Assembly: GCF_012274275.1 (NCBI RefSeq)
Contig: NZ_JAANZA010000003.1
Coordinates: 124,001 to 188,000 of the forward strand
Direction of reading: 5' to 3'
DNA from: Cryobacterium sp. BB307
GTDB taxonomy: Bacteria; Actinomycetota; Actinomycetes; Actinomycetales; Microbacteriaceae
Length of the DNA stretch: 64,000 nucleotides
Numbering within the stretch: position 1 is the stretch's first letter; every line of letters begins with the position of its first letter. A program made the translations under genes and the position numbers. Below are positions 19,535 through 27,514 of the stretch, piece by piece. The notes under the pieces are model-generated. The model saw only the letters and a list, made by a program, of their open reading frames with translations. It was not told the origin of the DNA and made no database searches.

Positions 19535-20841
19535 CCCCGGGTCGCGTCGAGGCTTCCGCGCTCGCTGCGGTCATCCGCTGCAGTTGCACCGGGCGCGGAT
19601 GACCGGAACGGGCGCGGCGGACCGGCCGCGAGCCGCACGAGCACCGCGACCGACCAGCCGAGCAGCACGATCAGCATCGCGTTGCGCACGGTGATGGCGG
19701 CAAGCATCGCTGGGTCCAGTGCGAGCAACCAACCGTACAGGTACGGGTAGATCACCTGGGTCAGCGCCGCGATCGCCAGGCTCAGGATCGCGGGGATGCC
19801 GAACGAGCGGCCAGCACCGCGCGCACCCAGCGCCAGACCGAGGATCACGGGCGGCGCGAGCCAGCTCATGATCTGCGGCGAGCCCACCTTGTTGAACACG
19901 ATGAGCGCGGTCACGAGAGCGAGCGACAGAGGCGCGATCAGGTCGGTCGGCTGCGCACCGCGGCTGACCGCGAGCACGGCGGTGAGAGTGAGGGCGAGCA
20001 CCGCGAGTACTAGCAGCGGCGTCATGAGCGCGCTCAGCACCTCGACCCCGGCGCCGCTCACCTGGTAGGTCAGGATGTCGTGGCTGTAGTAGACCTCGGT
20101 GTCCGGTTGGCCCGCGAACGCCTGCCACAGCCAGGGTGTAGTGACGACCGCTTCGACCTGCAGTCCTCGGCCGGTGTGCTGCCAGAGGAAGCTGAGCACG
20201 TTCGCGCCGCTGCCGTAGAGGAGCGCGACTCCGATGATGGCCGCGCTGATTCCGATGGCGGTGCCGAGGATGCGCCAGCGGTCCCTGAGGGTCACGACGA
20301 GCGCGCAGACGAGTGCCGCTGGCCAGACTTTCATCCACGCGCCGACGGTGAAGAGCAGGGTCGCGGCCAACGGATGCTTCACTGCGATCAGCACGCCGAT
20401 GATCGCGAGCGGGATCGTGATGGCGTCGATGCGCCCCATCGCAATGGGTCCGAGCAGCACCAGGAATCCCAGCCACCACCAGGCGGCGAGCGGCCTGCGC
20501 GCCGGGGCACGCCATCCGATGATCGCGGCGAAGGCTGCGGCGTTCAAGGTCAGGACGAGCGTCAGCCATGCGCCCTCGTTGTTCTCGGGCCCGAAGATCG
20601 TGACCGCAAGCATCGGGAAGATCGCGAGGATCGGGTATACCCATTCGGCGTCGATGCCCACCCAGAAGTCGGCGGCACGGACCTGGTCGGTCCAGTACCG
20701 GTAGACGAGCGTGACGTCGCCGAGCGGCATTCCGTCGGCGGTGAGGTTCAAAACGCCGAGCCAGAGGTGCACGACGATGACCGCCACCCACAGCACGATC
20801 GGTCTGCGAGCGCGGTGCGCGATGCCGCTGGTGAATTTCAT
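19531..20841 (-). CDS. GT87-like (DUF2029) polytopic glycosyltransferase
   Basis: A 436-residue membrane protein with about 11-12 hydrophobic segments, like actinobacterial polyprenyl-phosphate-sugar-dependent mannosyltransferases (GT87/DUF2029). Supportive features are the first periplasmic loop with DVTLVYRYW near residue 45 and its acidic residue, GAWMKVWPAALV near 165 (a K-x-W-P segment common in the family) and FNKVGSPQIMSWLAPP near 325. ATG 20841 is used; the open frame runs further upstream over the terminator at 20890 and the next gene. The tail (about 410-436) is polar. It probably decorates cell-envelope glycolipids or glycans; acceptor unknown. Confidence 0.8.
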   Translation of the reverse strand: MKFTSGIAHRARRPIVLWVAVIVVHLWLGVLNLTADGMPLGDVTLVYRYWTDQVRAADFWVGIDAEWVYPILAIFPMLAVTIFGPENNEGAWLTLVLTLNAAAFAAIIGWRAPARRPLAAWWWLGFLVLLGPIAMGRIDAITIPLAIIGVLIAVKHPLAATLLFTVGAWMKVWPAALVCALVVTLRDRWRILGTAIGISAAIIGVALLYGSGANVLSFLWQHTGRGLQVEAVVTTPWLWQAFAGQPDTEVYYSHDILTYQVSGAGVEVLSALMTPLLVLAVLALTLTAVLAVSRGAQPTDLIAPLSLALVTALIVFNKVGSPQIMSWLAPPVILGLALGARGAGRSFGIPAILSLAIAALTQVIYPYLYGWLLALDPAMLAAITVRNAMLIVLLGWSVAVLVRLAAGPPRPFRSSAPGATAADDRSERGSLDATRG

Positions 20842-20889
20842 CGGCTCAAGCGTAGCCGTGGGGCATCCTCGCACTCGAAAGACGCGAAA

Positions 20890-20922
20890 GACCGCCGCCG
20901 GAGCGAACCTCCGGCGGCGGTC
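20890..20922 (-). terminator. Strong hairpin terminator
   Basis: A perfect 14-bp stem (20890-20903 with 20909-20922) around a 5-nt loop. On the minus strand it is followed by a T-rich stretch, so it should end transcription of the small gene at 20936 before the glycosyltransferase gene. Confidence 0.8.
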
Positions 20923-20935
20923 GTGATACCGCGCA

Positions 20936-21202
20936 TCAGCGAACGGGCATGGTGAGCCGCAGCATCCGTTCCGAATCGCGCTCGCGCTCGAGGTGAGCGA
21001 GGCGCAGTTCGACCCGGTTGGCGCGGCGCTCGCGCGACTCCTGGTGGAGTGTGCGGCGACCGTACGTGATGAGAGCGAGACCGACGTGCAGGGCAAGTCG
21101 GTCGAGGGTGCTCACCCGGCGAACCGGGCGAAGGTCGTGCACCCGCGCCTGTTCGGGCGGGTTTTCATGGCGAGACCGGATGGTCGTCATGGTCGAGTTC
21201 AT
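20936..21202 (-). CDS. Small hypothetical protein (88 residues)
   Basis: A very basic, Arg-rich 88-residue protein (RHENPPEQARVHDLRPVRR, then LHVGLALITYGRRT, then a helical R/E-rich part ending MLRLTMPVR). The middle LHVGLALITYGRR segment (about residues 42-55) resembles an amphipathic or short membrane-associated helix. I know no family with an assigned function. ATG 21202 is preferred over upstream starts because the protein pattern begins there. Its own hairpin terminator and a possible leader ORF upstream support a real transcription unit. Confidence 0.6.
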   Translation of the reverse strand: MNSTMTTIRSRHENPPEQARVHDLRPVRRVSTLDRLALHVGLALITYGRRTLHQESRERRANRVELRLAHLERERDSERMLRLTMPVR

Positions 21203-21412
21203 TTGTTTAGCCTCACTGGTTGCGGACCGCGGGCGCGCTTGTGGGCGCGCGGGAGCTGTCCGACGATGCCGCTCGTGGCGGCGAAATGGGAGCGACGACA
21301 TCCGACAAGACGCGTCGTGGAGAGGGGTGCTCAGCCGAGCAAGAGGCTGCCCGGCCGACTGGGCTTCGAGAGCGTCACCACCGTCTGAGCCGGCAGCGGA
21401 ATCTGTCAGCCG

Positions 21413-21481
21413 TTATGCGGTGAGGACGCCGACGAAGCCGGCGGCAGCTGTACGGGGCATTCCCGTTGTGTTTGTAATCAC
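21413..21481 (-). CDS. Possible 22-residue leader peptide
   Basis: A GTG codon at 21481 stands 6 nt after GGAG, inside AAGGAG, one of the best ribosome-binding sites in this part of the window. It opens a frame of 22 codons (MITNTTGMPRTAAAGFVGVL then TA) ending in TAA at 21413. It precedes the 88-residue gene by about 210 nt on the same strand. It could be a regulatory leader or a small hydrophobic protein. Nothing else in the gap 21203-21655 looks coding. Confidence 0.4.
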   Translation of the reverse strand: MITNTTGMPRTAAAGFVGVLTA

Positions 21482-21601
21482 GCTCGGCTCCTTTCTTGTA
21501 ATTGGCGCGGGGAACACCGTATCGGGGAACGGTAGCTGAGGGCAACCCTTATTTCACGCGTGTCGCGAAATCTTTCTGCTCGCGCGGGTGCACCTTCCAC
21601 G

Positions 21602-21642
21602 CGCGGGTCGAATTCGTGGGGCGGGTGGAAGTTCGACCCGCG
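21602..21642. terminator. Inverted repeat downstream of nnrD
   Basis: CGCGGGTCGAA (21602-21612) pairs with 21632-21642 around a 19-nt loop; it lies 14 nt beyond the nnrD stop (minus strand) and could terminate it. The stem is 11 bp without mismatch; no T run follows. Confidence 0.4.
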
Positions 21643-21655
21643 TTCGGCGGTCGAG

Positions 21656-22465
21656 CTAGGCGATCAGCTCGGCGATGACGTCGGCCACCGCCCGATTCAG
21701 GTCCAGCACCGTGAACGGCCCAGCGAAGCGCTCGGCCGCCATGGAGTGCACCACGGCGGCAGTGGCCCCCAATCGCGCGAGGGCCGACGGGTTCGAGGCC
21801 ACCTCGTCGGCGTGCGTGGCGACAAGCGCCCCGACGATGCCTGCGAGCGCATCCCCGGTCCCCGCGGTCGCGAGCCAGGTCGAGCCCGACTTCACCGCGA
21901 GATGAACGCCATTCGGGGCGGCGACGTGGGTGGTGTTGCCTTTCAACAGCACAGTAACTCCGAAGCGGCGGGAGGCGACGGATGCGGCACGCGCGCCATC
22001 CCCCTCGACCACAGCCCGCTCGGCGCCGAGCTGACGCGCAAGCTCCCCCGCGTGCGGGGTGATGATCGCGGGCGACGACACCCTCCGCACCAGGTCAATG
22101 GCGCCCGCGTCGATCACAAGCGGCACGCCGGACTCGAGCGCGTCGACCAGGTCCTCACTCGCGGTCTCGACGGCCTCCGCGTCCATCCCGGAGCCGATCA
22201 GCCACGCCTGAACCCGGCCCTCGGTGATCACCACCTCTGGCCGCCGCGCGAGCACCAGGTCCGTGGCGCGCTCCGGCCCCAGATAGCGGACCATGCCGAC
22301 GCCCGTGTGCAGCGCGGCATCCACCCCGATGACCGCTGCCCCGGGAAAGCGATGCGACCCGGTGAGCACGCCGAGCACGCCACGCGAATACTTGTCGTCA
22401 CGCGGCAACGGCACGGCGACCCAGTCGCGGGCCTCAGCGGTGCTCCACCCGGCGAACTCGGTCAT
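21656..22465 (-). CDS. nnrD: ADP-dependent NAD(P)H-hydrate dehydratase
   Basis: Repairs hydrated NAD(P)H (NADHX/NADPHX) using ADP. The 269-residue product is of the ribokinase-like CARKD fold: LTGSHRFPGAAVIG near residue 35, LVIDAGAIDL near 140, ITPHAGELARQLG near 158, VLLKGNTTHVA near 195 and the anion-hole/ADP motif TAGTGDALAGIVGAL near 220. No YjeF N-terminal epimerase domain is fused, so an epimerase must be elsewhere. ATG 22465 gives the normal start; the open frame extends upstream over the divergent flavin oxidoreductase. Confidence 0.93.
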   Translation of the reverse strand: MTEFAGWSTAEARDWVAVPLPRDDKYSRGVLGVLTGSHRFPGAAVIGVDAALHTGVGMVRYLGPERATDLVLARRPEVVITEGRVQAWLIGSGMDAEAVETASEDLVDALESGVPLVIDAGAIDLVRRVSSPAIITPHAGELARQLGAERAVVEGDGARAASVASRRFGVTVLLKGNTTHVAAPNGVHLAVKSGSTWLATAGTGDALAGIVGALVATHADEVASNPSALARLGATAAVVHSMAAERFAGPFTVLDLNRAVADVIAELIA

Positions 22466-22505
22466 GGACTCACGATAGTTTGGAACAAAGAAAGGTGACC
22501 AGAAA

Positions 22506-23651
22506 TTGTCAGGAACCGAAGCGACGGATACCGCACCATCGAACGTGGAGATAGCCGACGGCGGTGACCCCACATCCGCCGGGCGGGCGCTCTTCAGCAC
22601 CTACACAATCCGGGACGTCACCTTCCGCAACCGCATCTGGGTCTCCCCGATGTGCCAGTACTCAACCCCGGACGGTGTGCCCGGCCAGTGGCACCTTGTG
22701 CACCTCGGCTCGCTCGCTGTCGGCGGTTCCGGGCTCGTCATGACCGAGGCCACGGCCGTCACCGCAGACGGACGCATCTCCCCTCACGACACGGGCATCT
22801 GGACCGACGAGCAAGCGGATGCCTGGGCACCGATTGCCGCGTTCGCCAAGGCTCAGGGCGCTGTCGTCGGCCTCCAACTCGCCCATGCCGGGCGGAAGGC
22901 CTCCACCTACCGGCCGTGGGAAACCGAGCACGGTACGGTGCCCGCAGGGGACGGCGGCTGGCAGACCGTCGCACCGTCATCCATCGCCTTCGACGGGTAC
23001 ACGACCCCGACCGAACTCGACCGCGACGGCATCCGGAACATCGTGGCCGCGTTCCGGGCGGGCGCCCGTCGGGCAATGCGTGCGGGTTTCGACCTGGTCG
23101 AGGTGCACGCCGCCCACGGCTACCTGCTGCACCAGTTCTTGTCCCCGCTCTCGAACCAGCGCACCGACGAGTACGGCGGCACTCTCGAGAACCGGGCGCG
23201 CCTGCTGCTCGAGATCACGCGTGCCGTGCGCGACGAGATCGGCGACGCACCCCTGTTCGTGCGCTTCTCCGCGAGCGACTGGGTCCCGGGCGGCTGGGAT
23301 GCCGAGCAGACGGCGACCGTCGCCGCGTGGGCGGCCGACGCCGGTGCCGACTTCTTCGACATCTCCAGCGGCGGCCTGCACCCCGATCAGCAGATCACGG
23401 TCGGTCCCGGCTATCAGGTGCCGTTCGCGGCCTCGGTTCGCGAGACCGCCGGCGTGCCGGTCAGTGCCGTCGGCATCATCACCGAGCCCGCACAGGCGGC
23501 CGAGATTGTCGCATCCGGACAGGCGGATGCCGTGATGCTGGCGCGCGAGCTGCTGCGCGACCCGCATTTCCCGCTCCGCGCCGCGCACGAGCTCGGTGTC
23601 GAGATCGACTACTGGCCGAACCAGTACCTGCGAGCCAAGTGGCGCGCCTGA
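22506..23651 (+). CDS. NADH:flavin oxidoreductase / old yellow enzyme (YqjM class)
   Basis: A 381-residue FMN-dependent ene-reductase reducing activated C=C bonds with NAD(P)H. The TIM-barrel shows NRIWVSPMCQYSTPDG near 40 (the Cys of the thermophilic-like class that tunes FMN), GLQLAHAGRKAS near 120, the substrate-binding pair in FDLVEVHAAHGYLLHQFLSP near 200, YGGTLENRARLLLE near 223 and the late FMN loop near 320-345. The TTG start at 22506 follows AAAGGTG and is 40 nt from the divergent nnrD start. The stop sits in a tandem 17-bp duplication. Confidence 0.93.
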   Translation: MSGTEATDTAPSNVEIADGGDPTSAGRALFSTYTIRDVTFRNRIWVSPMCQYSTPDGVPGQWHLVHLGSLAVGGSGLVMTEATAVTADGRISPHDTGIWTDEQADAWAPIAAFAKAQGAVVGLQLAHAGRKASTYRPWETEHGTVPAGDGGWQTVAPSSIAFDGYTTPTELDRDGIRNIVAAFRAGARRAMRAGFDLVEVHAAHGYLLHQFLSPLSNQRTDEYGGTLENRARLLLEITRAVRDEIGDAPLFVRFSASDWVPGGWDAEQTATVAAWAADAGADFFDISSGGLHPDQQITVGPGYQVPFAASVRETAGVPVSAVGIITEPAQAAEIVASGQADAVMLARELLRDPHFPLRAAHELGVEIDYWPNQYLRAKWRA

Positions 23652-23674
23652 CTCACTGGCGCGCCTGACTCACT
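23641..23674. repeat. Tandem 17-bp duplication across convergent stop codons
   Basis: The unit GGCGCGCCTGACTCACT occurs twice in direct succession (23641-23657 and 23658-23674). The first copy carries the TGA of the flavin oxidoreductase (23649-23651) and the second the stop of the convergent HNH gene (23670-23672). Confidence 0.9.
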
Positions 23675-25001
23675 GGAAGGTGACGGGTGTATCGGGCGTG
23701 TCAATCGCCGTGACGCCGTGAGGACTGGTCCATTCCAGCACGCCGAGACTGATCTGTTTCACGCTCCAGCCGGGTAGGTGCTTGATGGTGTGATGATTCG
23801 GGCACAGGTCGGCGAGGTTGCCGACCTCCGTCTTGCCGCCGTGCTGCCAGGCGGTGGTGTGGTCGAGGTCGCAGTCGCCGGGTGGTTTGGTGCAGGACGG
23901 ACATCGACATCGCCCGTCGCGGCGGTGCAGGTAGCGGCGCAGCTTCTTTGACGGCCGGTAGCTGTCCACCGCCAGGACCTGCTGGCTGACCGGATGGGTG
24001 AGCACCCGGATCAGGCTGGGCGCGTTCCCGGCCAGCCGGGTGGCATCGTCCAAGCCGATCGGACCGCGTCCGGCGATGCTCGCCGGCTCGTCGCTTTCCC
24101 CGAGCAGGGTGAGGACCGGAATGAGGATCGACACCTCCGGGCGGATACCGATCCCGGCGGCGTGTGGGGCATCCGGGTCGCCCGAGGGCTGCCCGGTGAG
24201 CACCAGCTCGCAGGCCAGGTCGGCACGCACCTGATCCAGAGTGCGGGCATCTGCCGGGTTGGCGGCCTTGACCGCCTTGGCTTGGGCGGTGAGCCGATCG
24301 AACATCGCCACGGCTAGCACGGAGGGCACGATGTGAACCAGCTCGGACATCCCGTCACCGATCTCGAAGATGCGCACCGAGCGAGATTCCTTGGCCTTCA
24401 AATGCCGATCCTCGAAGGTCACAGCGGCCAGCTTCTCTGCCGCCTGCCGAGCCAACCGGCGCAACCGGCCGGGGGTGACCTTCACGGCCCGCTCGACGAC
24501 GGCAACCTCGTACTGGCTGCGAAGTTCCGGATCGTTGATCGCATCGCCACACTCGACAATCACCCGGGCGTGGCCGATGCCGATGCTTCCGGTCTCCAAC
24601 GCCTGCAGCGTCGCCGGGTACTCGTCGACCAGCTCCTCGGCGCGCAGGATCCGCGACTCCATGGTGCGATCGGACACCCGGCAGGCCAGCGCCAGCTCGG
24701 CCGCGAGCGACCGGTAAACCAGGTCTATCCGCGCGCCCGGGCCCTCTTCAGCCACGTATAGGCGAGCCAGCGCCGCCAGCTCCCGGGCCTCCTCGGCCTC
24801 CAACGCAGCCTTGCGGGCCTGCAGCCGGGCCACCCGCTGGATGGCCGCGTCGATCGGATGCTCCTCCACCAGCCCGGCTACGAGAGCCCGGAATCTCGTC
24901 TCGACCTCCTCGGCCGGCAACGTGTTCCACCCCAGCTCGGCGAGCGAACTACGCCGACTCGAGGCTTCGACCTCGGGGCTGCTGTCGCTGATGTTCTCCA
25001 T
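23670..25001 (-). CDS. DUF222-HNH endonuclease-like protein
   Basis: A 443-residue member of the large actinobacterial family with an N-terminal helical DUF222 region (about 40-310, Arg/Ala/Glu-rich) and a C-terminal HNH nuclease fold: RRYLHRRDGRCRCPSCTKPPGDCDLDHTTAW near 355-385 with zinc-binding Cys pairs, then NLADLCPNHHTIKHLPGW. The family is multicopy in Microbacteriaceae and Mycobacteriaceae; some members are linked to mobile DNA, but the role of this one is unknown. ATG 25001 or an in-frame GTG at 25016 could start it. Confidence 0.9.
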   Translation of the reverse strand: MENISDSSPEVEASSRRSSLAELGWNTLPAEEVETRFRALVAGLVEEHPIDAAIQRVARLQARKAALEAEEARELAALARLYVAEEGPGARIDLVYRSLAAELALACRVSDRTMESRILRAEELVDEYPATLQALETGSIGIGHARVIVECGDAINDPELRSQYEVAVVERAVKVTPGRLRRLARQAAEKLAAVTFEDRHLKAKESRSVRIFEIGDGMSELVHIVPSVLAVAMFDRLTAQAKAVKAANPADARTLDQVRADLACELVLTGQPSGDPDAPHAAGIGIRPEVSILIPVLTLLGESDEPASIAGRGPIGLDDATRLAGNAPSLIRVLTHPVSQQVLAVDSYRPSKKLRRYLHRRDGRCRCPSCTKPPGDCDLDHTTAWQHGGKTEVGNLADLCPNHHTIKHLPGWSVKQISLGVLEWTSPHGVTAIDTPDTPVTFQ

Positions 25002-25089
25002 GTATTCAGTGGACACCCGGCCACCGACATTGCGACATTGAAGGGGGGAAGTTATCCACAGACCCTTGCGTATCGGCATCGACGACGCG

Positions 25090-26136
25090 TCAGGCGAGCT
25101 TCCGCCTGGTCGCGTCCTGCACCTCGCCGACGAGTTCCTCGATGATGTCCTCGAGGAACAGCACCCCATGCGTCATGCCCTGCTCGTCGAAGACGCGCGA
25201 GATGTGCACGCCGGAGCGTCGCATCGCGGCAAGCGCGTTCTCCAGGTCGGCATCCTGGAACACCGAGATCAGGCGACGGATGCGCTTGGCCGGCACCGGC
25301 TCGTCGATCTCGTCGTCATCCTCGAGGTCGATGACGTCCTTGAGGTGCAGGTAACCGGTCGGCTCGCCCTCACCATCGACGAGCACGTACCGCGAGAAGC
25401 CGTGCTGGGTGACGGCACGCTCGACCTCGCTCGGCGTCGCAGCCTCGGGGAGCGTCACCAGCTGCTCCATGCCGATGGCGATGTCGCGCGCCTTCTTCTC
25501 AGTGAACTCGAACGCGGCGTTCAACGCGCCCGAATCGTCCTTGAGCACGCCCTCGCGAGTCGACTGCGCGACGATGTTCGCTACCTCGTCGATCGTGAAC
25601 GAGCTCGTCGCCTCGCTCTTCGGGGTCACCCCGAAAAGCCTGAGCACACCGTTTGCGGTCGCGTTCAGCGCAACGATCACGGGCGCGAAGATCTTCGACA
25701 CGACGACCAGCGGCGGGGCGAGCACGAGCGCCATCCGGTCGGGCATGGAGAACGACAGGTTCTTCGGCACCATCTCGCCGAGTACGACGTGCAGGTAGGA
25801 CACGACGAGGAGGGCGATGACGAACGCGATCGTGCCGATCACTTCCTCCGGCCAGCCGGTGAGCTGAAGCGGGATCTCGAGGAGGTGGTGGATGGCTGGC
25901 TCGGACACGTTCAGGATGAGCAGCGAACACACCGTGATGCCCAGTTGGCTGGTCGCCAGCATGAGGGTCGCGTGCTCCATCGCGAACAGTGTCGTCTTGG
26001 CCGCGCGGTTGCCTGCCTCCGCCCTGGGCTCGATCTGGGAGCGCCGCGCGGAGATGACCGCGAACTCGGCGCCGACGAAGAACGCGTTTATCAGCAACAG
26101 GATGCCCAGCCAGGCGATTCCCCACCAGTCGGTCAT
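25090..26136 (-). CDS. CNNM/HlyC-CorC family membrane protein, short form
   Basis: A 348-residue divalent-cation (Mg2+) transport-type protein: an N-terminal DUF21 membrane domain (helices about 5-28, 55-80, 90-115 and 135-150) and a CBS pair (about 205-335). It ends directly after the second CBS domain (DIIEELVGEVQDATRRK) and lacks the C-terminal CorC_HlyC domain its upstream partner has. Its ATG overlaps the stop of that partner by 4 nt, so the two products probably work together, perhaps as a heteromer. Confidence 0.9.
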   Translation of the reverse strand: MTDWWGIAWLGILLLINAFFVGAEFAVISARRSQIEPRAEAGNRAAKTTLFAMEHATLMLATSQLGITVCSLLILNVSEPAIHHLLEIPLQLTGWPEEVIGTIAFVIALLVVSYLHVVLGEMVPKNLSFSMPDRMALVLAPPLVVVSKIFAPVIVALNATANGVLRLFGVTPKSEATSSFTIDEVANIVAQSTREGVLKDDSGALNAAFEFTEKKARDIAIGMEQLVTLPEAATPSEVERAVTQHGFSRYVLVDGEGEPTGYLHLKDVIDLEDDDEIDEPVPAKRIRRLISVFQDADLENALAAMRRSGVHISRVFDEQGMTHGVLFLEDIIEELVGEVQDATRRKLA

Positions 26137-27455
26137 TCTTCTTCACCGCCTTCGGGCGGGTTCGGTGTGAAGCGCAGTCGATCGATGCGGCGTCCGTCCA
26201 TCCGCTCGACCCGGAACTCGCCCGCGTCGGTAGCAACGGTGTCGCCAACCAGGGCCAGCCGGCCGAGTTCGCTCATCACGAAGCCCGCGACGGTCTCGTA
26301 CGGTCCGTCATCCGGAACTCGCACGCCGGCGCGCTCCAGCAGCTCGTCCGGTCGCAGGATGCCGGGGAAGGTCACTCCGTCGCTTGAGCGCACAACGCCC
26401 GCGTGGGTGCGGTCGTGCTCGTCGGCGACCTCGCCCACCAGCTCCTCGACGAGGTCCTCGAGGGTGACAACGCCGGCGGTGCCGCCGTACTCGTCGACGA
26501 CGACCGCCATCTGGTAGCCGCGACCGCGCAGCTCACCGAGCAGCGTGTCGAGCTTCATGGTTTCCGGCACGCGAAGCGCGTCCGATTTGAGGGCGGATGC
26601 CGGCACATCCGGTCTCCGCTCGCGCGGCACCGCGACCGCCTGCTTGACGTGCACCAGACCGACGACGTCGTCGACGCTGTCGTCGATCACCGGAAAGCGC
26701 GAGAGCCCGGTCTTGCGGGCGAGCTCGATGACGCTGTCGGCGGAGTCGGAGCGGTCGACGCTCGAGACCCGCGGCCTCGGGGTCATGACGTCGCCGGCGT
26801 TGCGGCGACTGAAGACCAGAGTGCGCGAGAGCAGCGTCGCGGTGTCGGCGTCGAGGCTGCCCTGGGTCGCGCTTCGCCGCACGAGTGACCGCAGTTCTTC
26901 CGCGGTGCGCGCCGAGGACAGCTCCTCCTTCGGCTCGATGCCGAAGGCCCGCAGGATGACGTTCGCAGTGTTGTTGAGCAGCACCACCGCCGGCCGGAAC
27001 AGCCAGGTGAAACCGGCCTGGAACGGCATGACGAGTTTCGCCGTGCGCAGGGGCAGCGCGAGCGCGAAGTTCTTCGGCACCAGCTCGCCGACGATCATCG
27101 ACAGGAGTGTTGCGATCAGAACGGCGATGACGCTGCCGACAGCGCGGACGGCTCCCTCGCTCAGCCCGAGCGATTCCAGCGGCCCGCTGAGGAGCGAGCT
27201 GATCGCCGGCTCCATGGTGTAGCCGGTAAGCAGCGTGGTCAGCGTGATGCCGAGTTGTGCGCTGGAGAGGTGCGTCGAGGTGATCTTGAGCGCACCGATG
27301 GTGATGTTCAGGCCCTTTTCACCCCGAGCGGCGCGAGCTTCAAGCTCGGAGCGGTCGAGGTTGACGAGGGAGAACTCGGAGGCGACGAAGAATCCGGTAC
27401 CGATGGTCAGCAGGAGCCCGATCCCAAGCATGATCAGCTCATACATGGGTGCCAC
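26133..27455 (-). CDS. CNNM/HlyC-CorC family membrane protein, full length
   Basis: A 440-residue protein with DUF21 membrane helices (about 5-28, 60-85, 95-120 and 135-160), a CBS pair (about 205-330, with VMTPRPRVSSVDRSD and VVDEYGGTAGVVTLEDLVEELVGE) and the C-terminal CorC_HlyC transporter-associated domain (about 350-430). The family includes Mg2+ transporters; older hemolysin names are misleading. First gene of a two-gene operon. The 59-nt gap to guaB1 upstream has TATACT and TTATAG segments that could be -10 elements. Confidence 0.9.
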   Translation of the reverse strand: MAPMYELIMLGIGLLLTIGTGFFVASEFSLVNLDRSELEARAARGEKGLNITIGALKITSTHLSSAQLGITLTTLLTGYTMEPAISSLLSGPLESLGLSEGAVRAVGSVIAVLIATLLSMIVGELVPKNFALALPLRTAKLVMPFQAGFTWLFRPAVVLLNNTANVILRAFGIEPKEELSSARTAEELRSLVRRSATQGSLDADTATLLSRTLVFSRRNAGDVMTPRPRVSSVDRSDSADSVIELARKTGLSRFPVIDDSVDDVVGLVHVKQAVAVPRERRPDVPASALKSDALRVPETMKLDTLLGELRGRGYQMAVVVDEYGGTAGVVTLEDLVEELVGEVADEHDRTHAGVVRSSDGVTFPGILRPDELLERAGVRVPDDGPYETVAGFVMSELGRLALVGDTVATDAGEFRVERMDGRRIDRLRFTPNPPEGGEEE

Positions 27456-27514
27456 CGGCCCGGCAACTATAAGGGGGGTCGTCCATTATTCGATCGAGTA
27501 TAGCTAGGGACTTA

